Origin: Williamsia serinedens
GTDB lineage: Bacteria > Actinomycetota > Actinomycetes > Mycobacteriales > Mycobacteriaceae
DNA: 64,000 bases
Assembly: GCF_024171725.1 (NCBI RefSeq)
Contig: NZ_JAMTCG010000003.1
Coordinates: 124,001 to 188,000 of the forward strand
Reading direction: 5' to 3'
Positions 10,145 to 18,756 of the stretch are shown here, one piece after another; positions within the stretch are counted from its first letter, which is position 1, and each line of letters starts with the position of its first letter. The notes under the pieces are model-generated. The model was not told where the DNA came from. It made no database searches and was given only the letters and a program-made list of their open reading frames with translations. The translations under genes and the position numbers were made by a program.

Positions 10145-11713
10145 TCAGTCCGTCGCGACGAGCTCCCGGCGACGCCGCTTCACCGCGATGAGGACGACGC
10201 TGTAGACCATCGCGACGATCGACAGACCGGAGATCACCATGATCGCGGTGTCGACACCGCCGGGCAGGGCGCCGGGGGCCACCACCGCCCGCGAGCTGGT
10301 GACGATGGCCGTGACGACCGCGAGCATGATCGCCCCGCCGACCTGCACCGACGTGTTCACCAGCCCGGAGGCCAGGCCCTGTTCGTGGTCGGCGACACCC
10401 GACGTCGCCTGCGCGTTGACCGCGGGGAAGCACAGCGCGAACCCGACGCCGAGCAGAACGATCGTCGGCAGCAGGAACTGCGCGTATCCCTGCCCCGGCT
10501 CGGTCCGCAGGAACAACAGGTACCCGACGACGAACGCCGTGAGCCCGACGGCGATGAGCACCGGTGTGCCGATCCGGGCCAGCACGCGGTCCATGCCCGT
10601 CGCACTGATGGCCACCAGCAGGCCGGCGGGCAGGAAGCCCAACGCCATCCCGATCGGCGACCAGCCGAGGGTGTTCTGCAGATAGATGGTCACCAGGAAC
10701 TGGAAGGCGACGTACCCACCGAACATGGCCGCGGCGGCGACGTTGGCGTGCACCAGGGTGGTCGACCGCAGGATCCCCAGCCGCAGCAGCGGCGTCCCGT
10801 GACGCTTCTCGACGGCGACGAAGGTGACGAAGAGTGCGGCCGCGACGACGAACAGCACGATGGTCTGGGTGCTCGTCCACCCCGAGGTCGGGGCCTGGAC
10901 GACGGCGTAGACCAGCGCGAGCAGGGCCCCGGTACTGGTCAGCGCACCGGCCAGGTCGAACTGCGCGAACCGGACCGGGGTGCGCTGCGACCGTGGGATG
11001 ACCCGGATCCCGGCGAGGAGGAGTGCGGCCGCGATCGGCCCGGGGAAGAGCAGCGTGGCCTGCCAGGAGACCTCGGTGAGCAGCCCGCCGAACACCAGAC
11101 CCAGCGAGAACCCGCTGGCACCGCAGACGGTGTAGATGCTCAGCGCCCGGTTGCGCGCCGGACCCTCCGCGAATGTCGTCGTGATGATGGACAGGCCGGC
11201 CGGGACGGTGAACGCCGCGGCGATGCCCTTGAGGAAGCGCAGCGCGACGATGGCCTCGTCCACCTGCACCACGGCGCTGACGACCGAGGCCGTCGCGAAC
11301 ACCGCGAGCGCCCAGAGGAAGACGCGTCGTCGTCCGAACAGGTCGCTGGCGCGGCCGCCGAGGAGCAGGAACCCGCCGTAGCCCAGCACGTAGCCCGAGA
11401 CGATCCACTGCAGTTGCGACTGCGTCATGGACAGGTCGGCGCCGATCGACGGCAGGGCGACCCCCACCATGGAGACGTCGAGCCCGTCGAGAAACAACAC
11501 CCCGGCGAGCACCACGAGCAGGATCCACGTCCTGCCCGCCCAGCCGCCGGCGGTCGTGACCGTCATGTGTGCCGGCGTCGCACCGGCTCCGTCGTGCCCG
11601 TCTCGTCGTGTCCCCGCGTGTCGGTCCCGGGCTTTGCGAGCGACGGTGTCGGCCACCGCGTCGACGGTCGGCCAGGGCTCCCCCGGGCGGATGTCCTCGA
11701 GTCTCACTGTCAT
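10145..11713 (-). CDS. MFS multidrug exporter, DHA2 (14-TM) family
   Basis: 522 aa from the ATG at 11713 (MTVRLEDIRPGEPW). After a ~55-residue hydrophilic N-terminus come about 14 hydrophobic helices, beginning WILLVVLAGVLFLDGLDVSM. The motif after TM2 is GGRASDLFGRRRVFL (MFS motif A), and the drug-exporter motif around SIYTVCGASGFSLGLVFGG follows in TM5. Probably a proton-driven efflux pump for unknown drugs. An alternative start is the ATG at 11566. It is divergent from a MarR regulator 85 bp away with a palindrome between, so the pair is an efflux module. It lies between groES and tsaD, genes that are neighbours in mycobacteria. Confidence 0.88.
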   Translation of the reverse strand: MTVRLEDIRPGEPWPTVDAVADTVARKARDRHAGTRRDGHDGAGATPAHMTVTTAGGWAGRTWILLVVLAGVLFLDGLDVSMVGVALPSIGADLSMTQSQLQWIVSGYVLGYGGFLLLGGRASDLFGRRRVFLWALAVFATASVVSAVVQVDEAIVALRFLKGIAAAFTVPAGLSIITTTFAEGPARNRALSIYTVCGASGFSLGLVFGGLLTEVSWQATLLFPGPIAAALLLAGIRVIPRSQRTPVRFAQFDLAGALTSTGALLALVYAVVQAPTSGWTSTQTIVLFVVAAALFVTFVAVEKRHGTPLLRLGILRSTTLVHANVAAAAMFGGYVAFQFLVTIYLQNTLGWSPIGMALGFLPAGLLVAISATGMDRVLARIGTPVLIAVGLTAFVVGYLLFLRTEPGQGYAQFLLPTIVLLGVGFALCFPAVNAQATSGVADHEQGLASGLVNTSVQVGGAIMLAVVTAIVTSSRAVVAPGALPGGVDTAIMVISGLSIVAMVYSVVLIAVKRRRRELVATD

Positions 11714-11748
11714 GCGGCGAACTATATGCACGCGCATCCAATGTGTCT

Positions 11749-11761
11749 ACAAATAATTTGT
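11749..11761. promoter_or_regulatory. Candidate MarR operator
   Basis: ACAAAT-A-ATTTGT is a perfect 6-bp inverted repeat in the AT-rich gap between the MFS and MarR genes. A further ACAAAT half site occurs at 11767-11772. Confidence 0.55.
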
Positions 11762-11786
11762 CTGCAACAAATGCATGAACATGCGG

Positions 11787-11792
11787 TAGGAT
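11787..11792 (+). promoter_or_regulatory. -10 box of a leaderless transcript (MarR gene)
   Basis: TAGGAT ends 6 nt before the ATG at 11799; no ribosome site is present. Confidence 0.5.
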
Positions 11793-11798
11793 GCGGCC

Positions 11799-12254
11799 AT
11801 GACCGCAGATGTGTCCGCGTCGACGACGACGACGACGCCGTGCGCCGACGACCGACTCGCCGCCGCCTGGCAGCAGCTCTCCGTGCGGTATCACCGGGTG
11901 TCGTGCGAGATCGACCGCACCCTGCAGACTGCACACGGTCTCACCGGCAGCGAGTTCGAGGTCCTCGAACTCCTGGCGGCCGCGGACGACCGGTCCCTGC
12001 GGATGAGCGAGCTCGCCGCGCAGGTACACCTCAGTCAGAGCGCCCTGTCACGGTTGGTCGCCGGACTGGAGAAGGACGGGCTGGCCCAGCGGTCGATGTG
12101 CGCGGCCGACCGGCGGTCGGTGTTCACCGCGCTGACACCCGAGGGACTGGCCCGGTACGAGGCGGCCAAGCCGGCCCAACGTGCGGTGCTGCGCGCCACC
12201 GCGGTCGACGACGACGGACGATCGCTCTGCGGCGCAACCGATCTCGTCGACTGA
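11799..12254 (+). CDS. MarR family transcriptional regulator
   Basis: 151 aa. The winged helix-turn-helix spans about residues 35-105: LTGSEFEVLELL, then RMSELAAQVHLSQSALSRLVAGLEKDGL as recognition helix, then a wing with AADRRSVFTALTPEGL. The N-terminal helix would form the dimer. It is transcribed away from the MFS exporter and probably represses it and itself through the palindrome in the gap. Its stop abuts the tsaD stop on the other strand with no spacer. Confidence 0.9.
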   Translation: MTADVSASTTTTTPCADDRLAAAWQQLSVRYHRVSCEIDRTLQTAHGLTGSEFEVLELLAAADDRSLRMSELAAQVHLSQSALSRLVAGLEKDGLAQRSMCAADRRSVFTALTPEGLARYEAAKPAQRAVLRATAVDDDGRSLCGATDLVD

Positions 12255-13289
12255 TCAGCCGTAGGCGCTGATCTGCACCGACATCCCGGGATCGGTGGCC
12301 ACCGACAGCGTCGACGGCGGCGTCCCGCCCGCGATGACGTGGGCGCCGAGCGTCGCGATCATGACGCCGTTGTCGGTGCACAGTCGCGGTCGGGGGATGC
12401 GCAGGGTCACACCCGCTGCCGCACACCGTTCCTCGGCCATCGACCGGATCCGGGAGTTGGCGGTCGCTCCCCCACCCAGCACCAGCGTGTCGACGTCGAG
12501 GTCCTCGCACGCGCGCATGGCCTTGAGGGTCAGCACGTCGGCGACGGACTCCTGGAACGACGCGGCGACGTCGGCGACGGGCACCGGATCGCCTGCCCGG
12601 ACGCACTTCTCGACGAATCGCGCGACCGCGGTCTTGACCCCGCTGAACGAGAAGTCGTAGCGGGCGTCGCGGGGGCCGGTCATGCCGCGGGGGAAGGCGA
12701 TGGCGGTCGGGTCGCCGTCTCGGGCGGCGGCGTCCAGCGCCGGCCCTCCCGGGTACCCCAGGTCGAGCAGGCGGGCCACCTTGTCGAACGCCTCGCCGGC
12801 GGCGTCGTCGACCGTCGTGCCCAGCTCGCCGATCGGTGACCCGAGATCGTCGACCCGGAGGAGATGGGTGTGCCCGCCGGACACCAGCAGGGCCACGCAC
12901 GGTGGCATCGGCCCGTGCTCGAGGGTGTCGACGGCGACGTGACCGCCGAGGTGGTTGAGCGCGTAGAGCGGTACGTCCCACGCTGCCGCATACGCTTTCG
13001 CGGCTGACACCCCCACCAGCAGCGCGCCCGCGAGACCGGGTCCGATGGTCACGCACACGGCGTCGGGGCGGTCGATCCCGGCGGTCTCCCGGGCGCGGCG
13101 CATCGTCGGGACGATCGCCTCCAGGTGCGCGCGGGAGGCGACCTCGGGCACCACCCCGCCGAAGCGGGCGTGCTCGTTCACGCTGGAGGCGACCTCGTCG
13201 GCGAGCATCGTGACGGTGCCGTCGTCGGCGAGGTCGACGATGCCCACACCGGTCTCGTCGCAGGAACTCTCGATGCCCAGGACGATCAT
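12255..13289 (-). CDS. tsaD: tRNA N6-adenosine threonylcarbamoyltransferase TsaD
   Basis: 344 aa. Transfers the threonylcarbamoyl group to A37 of ANN-decoding tRNAs (t6A), with TsaB and TsaE. ASKHA fold: it begins [19 protein letters not shown], has the metal-binding HLEAI and [10 protein letters not shown] histidines, the phosphate motif [11 protein letters not shown], and [13 protein letters not shown] near residue 270. The ATG at 13289 overlaps the rimI stop by 4 nt. Last gene of the long leftward operon. Confidence 0.96.
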   Translation of the reverse strand: MIVLGIESSCDETGVGIVDLADDGTVTMLADEVASSVNEHARFGGVVPEVASRAHLEAIVPTMRRARETAGIDRPDAVCVTIGPGLAGALLVGVSAAKAYAAAWDVPLYALNHLGGHVAVDTLEHGPMPPCVALLVSGGHTHLLRVDDLGSPIGELGTTVDDAAGEAFDKVARLLDLGYPGGPALDAAARDGDPTAIAFPRGMTGPRDARYDFSFSGVKTAVARFVEKCVRAGDPVPVADVAASFQESVADVLTLKAMRACEDLDVDTLVLGGGATANSRIRSMAEERCAAAGVTLRIPRPRLCTDNGVMIATLGAHVIAGGTPPSTLSVATDPGMSVQISAYG

Positions 13290-13765
13290 CGGGCCACCTC
13301 CTCCACGGCGCCGAACGGCGGGCGGCGCATGGTGTACGCGTCGGCGCCGAGCGGTTGGTAGTAGCCCTTGCGCAGTCCGAGCCGCACGAAGCCGACGGAC
13401 TCGTAGAGGGCGATGGCGGGGTCGTTGTCGGTACGGACCTCGAGGAACGTCTCGGCGTGCTTGTCGTCGGCGACGTCGAGGAGAGCGCGCAACAACGCCC
13501 GACCGATCCCGGAACCCCGCTGGGACGGGTCCACCGCGATGGTGTGGATCTCGCACTCGTACCCGCCGACGCGGCCCAGCACGCTGATCCCCGCGTAGGC
13601 GACGAGGACGCCGTCGTCGCGCACACCGAGATAGCGATTGGTGGGCGCACCGATCTCGGCGACGAACGCCTCGACGGGCCACGGGGATTCGTCGACGAAG
13701 ATGGCGCGCTCCATCTCGGCACAGCGGGGTGCGTCGTCGACGGTGAGGGGTTCGATCGTGGTCAC
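13286..13765 (-). CDS. rimI: Ribosomal protein S18-alanine N-acetyltransferase RimI
   Basis: 159 aa GNAT acetyltransferase. The acetyl-CoA loop [16 protein letters not shown] lies near residue 85, and [23 protein letters not shown] is the usual GNAT C-terminal half. The GTG at 13765 gives [12 protein letters not shown] and overlaps the tsaB stop by 4 nt (GTGA); tsaD likewise overlaps its end. Placed between tsaB and tsaD, as in many bacteria. The target is presumably the S18 N-terminus, though mycobacterial RimI has broader specificity. Confidence 0.92.
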   Translation of the reverse strand: MTTIEPLTVDDAPRCAEMERAIFVDESPWPVEAFVAEIGAPTNRYLGVRDDGVLVAYAGISVLGRVGGYECEIHTIAVDPSQRGSGIGRALLRALLDVADDKHAETFLEVRTDNDPAIALYESVGFVRLGLRKGYYQPLGADAYTMRRPPFGAVEEVAR

Positions 13766-14412
13766 GGTCGCGCCCGTTCGACGGCGTCGGGACGGCGGAG
13801 ATACAGCGGCACGAGCGGCTCCGGCGCGCGGTCGTCGGCGAGGGCTTCGCGGGCCGCGGTCACGAGTCCGGCGACCGTGGGCGCCTCGGTGTCCGGGTGC
13901 GCGGTGAGGCCGAGCAGCCCCGCATGGTCGGGCGAGCCGACGACGGTGTCGGGGCGGTCGAGGTCGTCGGCGAGCACCGCGGGTGCCTGCACCGCCGGGC
14001 CGTCGGTGCGGACGCCGTCGGCGTAGCGGGCCCAGTAGATCTCGCGACGGCGGGCGTCGGTGACGGCCAGCGCGGTTCCGCGCTGGGCGTCCGCGCATCC
14101 TGCGACGATGGCGTCGAGGGAGCAGACCCCCACGGCGGGGAGGCCGAGGGCGTCGGCGAATGCGGCGGCGCTGGCCATGCCGACGCGCAGCCCGGTGAAC
14201 GGTCCGGGCCCGCAGCCGACGACGACGGCCTCGAGGGCGGACCGGGCGACGTCGGCCTCGGCGAGGCAGTCGAGCACGAGGCCGCTGAGGACCTCGGCGT
14301 GTCCGCGAGCCGTCGGGACGCGGCGCTCGGCGAGGGTGCTGACGGTCTCGTCGACACGCGCGACACCGACGACGAGGACCGGGGTCGCGGTGTCGATGGC
14401 CAGGACGAGCAC
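13762..14412 (-). CDS. tsaB: t6A biosynthesis protein TsaB
   Basis: 216 aa. TsaB is the inactive ASKHA partner that scaffolds TsaD and TsaE. It begins [17 protein letters not shown] from the GTG at 14412; [20 protein letters not shown] near residue 65 is the family hallmark. The frame continues upstream through the 21-bp repeat cluster, which gives a repetitive RPVDV-type translation that is not TsaB, so I exclude it. Confidence 0.93.
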   Translation of the reverse strand: MLVLAIDTATPVLVVGVARVDETVSTLAERRVPTARGHAEVLSGLVLDCLAEADVARSALEAVVVGCGPGPFTGLRVGMASAAAFADALGLPAVGVCSLDAIVAGCADAQRGTALAVTDARRREIYWARYADGVRTDGPAVQAPAVLADDLDRPDTVVGSPDHAGLLGLTAHPDTEAPTVAGLVTAAREALADDRAPEPLVPLYLRRPDAVERARP

Positions 14413-14469
14413 GGTGACCCAGGGTAGTCGGGACGCCGCCCCCACCCCGAACCCCGCACCCACCGCGTC

Positions 14470-14620
14470 GATTGGGCGGTTACCGACGTCGACTGGGCGG
14501 CTACGTACGTCGACTGGGCGGCTACGTACGTCGACTGGGCGGATGACGATCCGCACCGTCCGCGGCCGCCCACTCGATGTCCGGAAGCGCCCAACCGACG
14601 TCCGGAAACGCCCAGTCGAC
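14470..14620. repeat. Inverted cluster of 21-bp-period repeats in the tsaE-tsaB gap
   Basis: Four rightward units of exactly 21 bp start at 14470, 14491, 14512 and 14533. The second and third are identical (GACTGGGCGGCTACGTACGTC) and the fourth keeps only its first 10 bases. After a short centre (14554-14566), three oppositely oriented units with the same 21-bp phase start at 14567, 14588 and 14609, each beginning CGCCCA, the complement of TGGGCG. The array splits a set of genes whose other junctions mostly overlap by 4 nt. It could fold into a long hairpin or bind a protein on one helix face. Confidence 0.85.
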
Positions 14621-14643
14621 GGGGTTTGTGTCGGGTTGGGGGA

Positions 14644-15111
14644 TCAGGGGGCGGCGTCGATCCAATCCCAGGTGGCGGTGCGCTCGTCGGTGTCGTCGCC
14701 GCGACGGAGTCGGACCAGCAGGTGACGGTCGGCGAGACGCTCGACGACGCCGGCGCCCCACTCGACGACGACGACCCGCTCAGTGAGGTCGGTGTCGAGA
14801 TCGAGGGCGTCGAGGTCGGCCAGGACGTCGCCGCCCGTCGACCCCAGCCGGTAGGCGTCGACGTGCACCATGCCGACACCGTCGGGACGCCCGGGCCGGT
14901 GATCCCGGGCCATGATGAACGTCGGCGAACTGATGCGGCCCGCGACGCCGAGTCCCGCCCCGATCCCCCGTGCCAGCGCGGTCTTGCCCGCCCCGAGCGG
15001 GCCGTCGAGGACGACGAGGTCCCCTGCCGTCAGTGTGCCGCCGAGTTCCGCGCCCAGCGCCTCGGTGTCGGCGACCGTCGGGAGGAGACGGTGGTGGGCG
15101 AGGTCGCTCAT
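14644..15111 (-). CDS. tsaE: t6A biosynthesis ATPase TsaE
   Basis: 155 aa P-loop ATPase that regenerates the TsaB-TsaD complex. Walker A is DGPLGAGKTALARGIG near residue 38. The switch region SSPTFIMARDH and the DAYRL motif (VHVDAYRLGS) follow, then VVVVEWGAGV. The ATG at 15111 overlaps the stop of the upstream hydrolase gene by 4 nt. A 231-bp repeat-filled gap separates it from tsaB. Confidence 0.95.
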   Translation of the reverse strand: MSDLAHHRLLPTVADTEALGAELGGTLTAGDLVVLDGPLGAGKTALARGIGAGLGVAGRISSPTFIMARDHRPGRPDGVGMVHVDAYRLGSTGGDVLADLDALDLDTDLTERVVVVEWGAGVVERLADRHLLVRLRRGDDTDERTATWDWIDAAP

Positions 15112-16157
15112 CGGTGCACGCTGTGGGCCACGAGCCGTTCGATCGCGTCGGACACGGCCGCCGGGTTCTCCAGCGGAACCAGGTGCCCGCAGTCCGGGAT
15201 GCCGACGAGGTCGCAGTCGCCGAGCGCCCCGTGCAGCTCCACCGACCGCGCCAGCGGGGTGATGCGGTCCTCGTAGCCGCATGCGACCATCGTCGGCACG
15301 CGGCTCAGGGTCTCGAGTCCTGCTGTCTCGTCGTGGGTCTCGAGTGCGCGCAGGAAATGCACGACGGTGTCGACGGGGGTGTCGTGGATCATCGACGACG
15401 CGAACGCGCTCAGCGACGGCGAGTGGAACGTCGACCCGAAGCTGGCTGCCGTCAACACCGGCGCGACGAGCGCCTTCGTCGCCCCGCGTCCGGTCTGGAC
15501 GGTCTTCGGCGCGCGCCGCACGGAGAACCGCACGGCGTTCAGCAGGGGGTTGCGCAGGCCCTCGCCGACACCCATGTCCGCGATGCCACGGGCGGCGGTG
15601 GCGACGAGTCCGACCCCGATGACCTTGTCGCCGAACAAGTCCGGCTCGCGGGCGGCGAGCGCCATCAGGGCCATGCCGCCCATCGAGTGGCCGACGACGA
15701 CGACCGGTCCGTCCGGCGCCACGGCCCGGATCACGGCGGCCGTGTCCGCGCCGGCCTGCGGGATGGTCAGCGTCTCCGTCGGCGCTTCCCCCGACTCCCC
15801 GTGACCACGGTGGTCGAAGAAGACGAGACGGACGTTGTCGCCCCATGCCTGCTGGAGGTGGACGCGCTGGAAGTGCCAGCACGACATCCGCAGCGCGAAC
15901 CCGTGTACGAACACCACCGAGATCGGTGCGTCGGCGGGCCCGACCTCCCGGACGGCCAGCGGCACACCGTCGTCGGCGATCACGATGCTGGCACGGTCGT
16001 CGTAGACGGCGTCGAAGTCGACGTCGGCGTTCGGGTCCTCGCGGGACGACCGCCGCGTCAGGTCCCGCGCGAGACCCCCGAGGGCGACCGCACCGAGTGT
16101 CGCGACGCCCGCGGCGCCGGCCAGGACGCCGATCCTCCGCTGACGGTCGGGACTCAT
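15108..16157 (-). CDS. Alpha/beta hydrolase, membrane-anchored or exported
   Basis: 349 aa. An N-terminal hydrophobic helix (about residues 8-25, IGVLAGAAGVATLGAVALGG) suggests a membrane anchor or signal. The hydrolase core has the oxyanion motif VHGFALRMSCW, FFDHRGHGES, the nucleophile elbow VVGHSMGGMAL, and a late CGHLVPLENP carrying the catalytic His. It overlaps alr upstream and tsaE downstream by 4 nt each, so it is translationally coupled to both. Substrate unknown. In M. tuberculosis I recall alr and tsaE adjacent without it. Confidence 0.85.
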   Translation of the reverse strand: MSPDRQRRIGVLAGAAGVATLGAVALGGLARDLTRRSSREDPNADVDFDAVYDDRASIVIADDGVPLAVREVGPADAPISVVFVHGFALRMSCWHFQRVHLQQAWGDNVRLVFFDHRGHGESGEAPTETLTIPQAGADTAAVIRAVAPDGPVVVVGHSMGGMALMALAAREPDLFGDKVIGVGLVATAARGIADMGVGEGLRNPLLNAVRFSVRRAPKTVQTGRGATKALVAPVLTAASFGSTFHSPSLSAFASSMIHDTPVDTVVHFLRALETHDETAGLETLSRVPTMVACGYEDRITPLARSVELHGALGDCDLVGIPDCGHLVPLENPAAVSDAIERLVAHSVHR

Positions 16158-17290
16158 CGGGTCACCGTCCGGGAGTCGACGTGTCGGCGGACGGCGCGCC
16201 CACGGATGCCGGACACGATCTCGTAGTCGATGGTCCCGATCGTGTGGGCCCACTCGGTCGCCGTCGGGCCGCCGTCGGCGCCCGTGCCGAACAGCACGGC
16301 GCGGTCACCGGGCCGGACGTCGGTGTCGGGGCCGAGGTCGACGACCATCTGGTCCATGCACACCCGTCCCACACCGGGCACGATGCCGCCGTTCACGGCG
16401 ACGCGCAGCCGGTTCGACAGCAATCGCGGCACACCGTCGGCGTATCCGGCCGGCAGCAGTCCCAGGGTCGTGTCGCGGGGCGCGGTCCACGTGTGGCCGT
16501 AGGACACACCCTGTCCAGCGGACACGCGCTTGACCGCGGACACCTCCGCCGAGAGTGTCATCGCGGGGATCAGCCCGAGGTCGCCGTGATCGGGGTCGAG
16601 CGGCGAGAAGCCGTAGATGGCGATGCCGGCGCGCACCATGTCACGCGACAGGTCCGGACGGGCGAGCGCCGCAGCACTGTTGGAGACGTGGACGACCTCC
16701 GGCGGTGCACCGGCCGCGGTCAGTTCCGCGACGCACGCGTCGAGACGGGCGGCCTGCTCCTCGTTGAGGGGGTGGTCGGGGATGTCGCCGTGCGCGAGGT
16801 GACACATCGCGGTGCCGAGGACGAGCGATCCGTCCCGGACGGCGGCGACGAGCGCGTCCCGGACCGCGGGCCACTCGTGGATCCCGACGCCGTTGCGGCC
16901 CAGCCCCGTGTCGATCTTCACCCCGGCCCGAACCGGCCGGCCGGTGGACCGCGCGACGCCGAGCAGCGACTCCAGCTGGGCGGACGAGGAGACGACGATC
17001 TCGACGTCCGCGGCGACCGCCGGGGCGAAGTCCGTCGACGGCGTGTGCAGCCAGGCGATCAGCGGGGCGTCGACGCCGCCGGCCCGCACGGCGAGCGCCT
17101 CGGCGACCGTCGCGACACCGAGCGCGACCGCCCCCGCGTCGAGGGCGGCGCGCGCAACCTCCACCGCCCCGTGGCCGTAGCCGTCGGCCTTCACGACCGC
17201 CATGACCGGCGCACCCGCCCGCCGCGCGACCACCTCGACGTTGTGGGCGATCGCCGCGAGGTCGACGCAGGCGTCGAGAGCGGCGGTCAC
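16154..17290 (-). CDS. alr: Alanine racemase
   Basis: 378 aa PLP enzyme that makes D-alanine for peptidoglycan. The PLP lysine is in AVVKADGYGHGAVEVA near residue 40, and the second catalytic base, Tyr, is in GVSYGHTWTAP near residue 270. Other conserved blocks are KIDTGLGRNGV and GRVCMDQMVVDLG. The GTG at 17290 (MTAALDACVDLAAIAHN) overlaps the nnrED stop by 4 nt. Confidence 0.96.
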   Translation of the reverse strand: MTAALDACVDLAAIAHNVEVVARRAGAPVMAVVKADGYGHGAVEVARAALDAGAVALGVATVAEALAVRAGGVDAPLIAWLHTPSTDFAPAVAADVEIVVSSSAQLESLLGVARSTGRPVRAGVKIDTGLGRNGVGIHEWPAVRDALVAAVRDGSLVLGTAMCHLAHGDIPDHPLNEEQAARLDACVAELTAAGAPPEVVHVSNSAAALARPDLSRDMVRAGIAIYGFSPLDPDHGDLGLIPAMTLSAEVSAVKRVSAGQGVSYGHTWTAPRDTTLGLLPAGYADGVPRLLSNRLRVAVNGGIVPGVGRVCMDQMVVDLGPDTDVRPGDRAVLFGTGADGGPTATEWAHTIGTIDYEIVSGIRGRAVRRHVDSRTVTR

Positions 17291-18753
17291 CGATGCCTCG
17301 ATCCGACGGCGGCGGAACGGATCTCGCGGATCGCCGAGGGCACGGCGGCCAGGAGGTCCGACGCCCCGATCGGCGCGCCGGGCCCGTCGGCGTCGTCCGC
17401 ACCCGGGACGCCGTGCGCAGCGAGGAACGCTGCCCGCGCGTGCACCCGGGCGGCGGCCGCGGCGGCGACACGCGGTGCGAGCCCCGACGCCAGCAGCGCC
17501 CCCGCGATCCCCGACAGCACGTCGCCCGCGCCGGCGGTGGCGGCCCACGACGACCCGGCGTCGTTCGCGACGACCGGTCCGGCCGCATCGGCGACGAGGG
17601 TGATGCGGCCCTTGAGGAGCACGGTGACACCGAGCTCCGCGGCGAGATCGGTGACGGCGCCGACGCGATCGTCGCCGACGTCGTGGCCGGCGAGGCGGGC
17701 GAACTCCCCGGCGTGCGGGGTGAGCAGGGTGGGGGCCGACCGGTCGGCGAACCGCTCGCGATGCCGCGACAACACCGTCAGCCCATCGGCGTCGACGAGG
17801 ACGGGGACGTCGGTGGCGAGGATCCGCTGCACGAGGTCCTCGGCGGTGTCGTCGGTGCCGGCGCCCGGTCCGACGACCCACGCCTGCACCCGCCCGGCCG
17901 CGTCGAGATCCGGCGCGGCGACGATCTCGGGGTGGCGCGCCACGACCTGCTCGGCGGCCGACCCCACGTAGCGGACCATGCCCGAGGTGGCGGCGACGGC
18001 GGCGCTGCTGCACAGCACGGCTGCGCCGGGATAGCGGTCGGAGCCCGCGATGACCCCGACCACGCCCTGGGTGTACTTGTCGTCCGACGGCCCGGGGATC
18101 GGCCACTCCTGAGCGACGTCGGCGTCGGACAGGGTGACGAGTTCGGCTGCGCCCGGGTCGATCCCGATGTCGACGACCTCGACCCGACCGCACTGCGGTG
18201 CGGCGAGGACATGCGCGCGACGCAGCGCGCCGAACGTCACCGTGACCGCGGCGTGCACGGCGGGCGCGTGCACCTGGCCGGTGTCGGCGTCGACGCCGGA
18301 CGGCAGGTCGACGGCGACGATCGGTGCCCGAACCCGACCGAAGACCTGTGCGGCTGCGGGACGCAACGGGCCGGTGCCGCCGAGCCCGACGACCCCGTCG
18401 ACGACGAGGTCGAGATCGGTGGGCAGGGTGGTCGCCCAGCGACCACCGGCGGCGTCGAACGCGGCCGATCCGCCGGCGTGGACACGGTCGGGATCCAGCG
18501 CGAGCGCGACGACGGCCACCCCGCGCCGCGCCAGTCGGGCACCCGCGTGCAGCGCGTCACCACCGTTGTCCCCGGATCCGACGACGACGCCGACGCGGCT
18601 CCCGTAGACCGCCCCGCAGCGAGCCCGCAGTTCGTTCAGGAGAACGGCGGCGAGGCCACCCGACGCGCGGCGCATGAGCACCCCGTCGGTCAGGAGGGGT
18701 CCTGTGGCCTCCTCGGCGGCGCGGATCGCCGACACCGTGTGGTGGCTCCGCAT
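17287..18753 (-). CDS. nnrD: Bifunctional NAD(P)H-hydrate repair enzyme (epimerase and dehydratase)
   Basis: 488 aa fusion. The N-terminal NnrE-like epimerase (about 1-205) has VGVVVGSGDNGGDALHAGA and VAVDLPSGVDADTG. The C-terminal NnrD dehydratase (about 215-480) has YTQGVVGVIAGSDRYPGAAVL, LLTPHAGEFARL, VLLKGRITLV and the nucleotide-binding SSWAATAGAGDVLSG. Together they repair hydrated NADH and NADPH. It starts 3 nt after the glmS stop and overlaps alr. Confidence 0.95.
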   Translation of the reverse strand: MRSHHTVSAIRAAEEATGPLLTDGVLMRRASGGLAAVLLNELRARCGAVYGSRVGVVVGSGDNGGDALHAGARLARRGVAVVALALDPDRVHAGGSAAFDAAGGRWATTLPTDLDLVVDGVVGLGGTGPLRPAAAQVFGRVRAPIVAVDLPSGVDADTGQVHAPAVHAAVTVTFGALRRAHVLAAPQCGRVEVVDIGIDPGAAELVTLSDADVAQEWPIPGPSDDKYTQGVVGVIAGSDRYPGAAVLCSSAAVAATSGMVRYVGSAAEQVVARHPEIVAAPDLDAAGRVQAWVVGPGAGTDDTAEDLVQRILATDVPVLVDADGLTVLSRHRERFADRSAPTLLTPHAGEFARLAGHDVGDDRVGAVTDLAAELGVTVLLKGRITLVADAAGPVVANDAGSSWAATAGAGDVLSGIAGALLASGLAPRVAAAAAARVHARAAFLAAHGVPGADDADGPGAPIGASDLLAAVPSAIREIRSAAVGSRHR

Positions 18754-18756
18754 GGG

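Noticed and set aside
14413-14556. N-terminal extension of TsaB through the 21-bp repeats
   Set aside because: The RPVDV-like repetitive translation comes from the DNA repeat. The family N-terminus starts at 14412.
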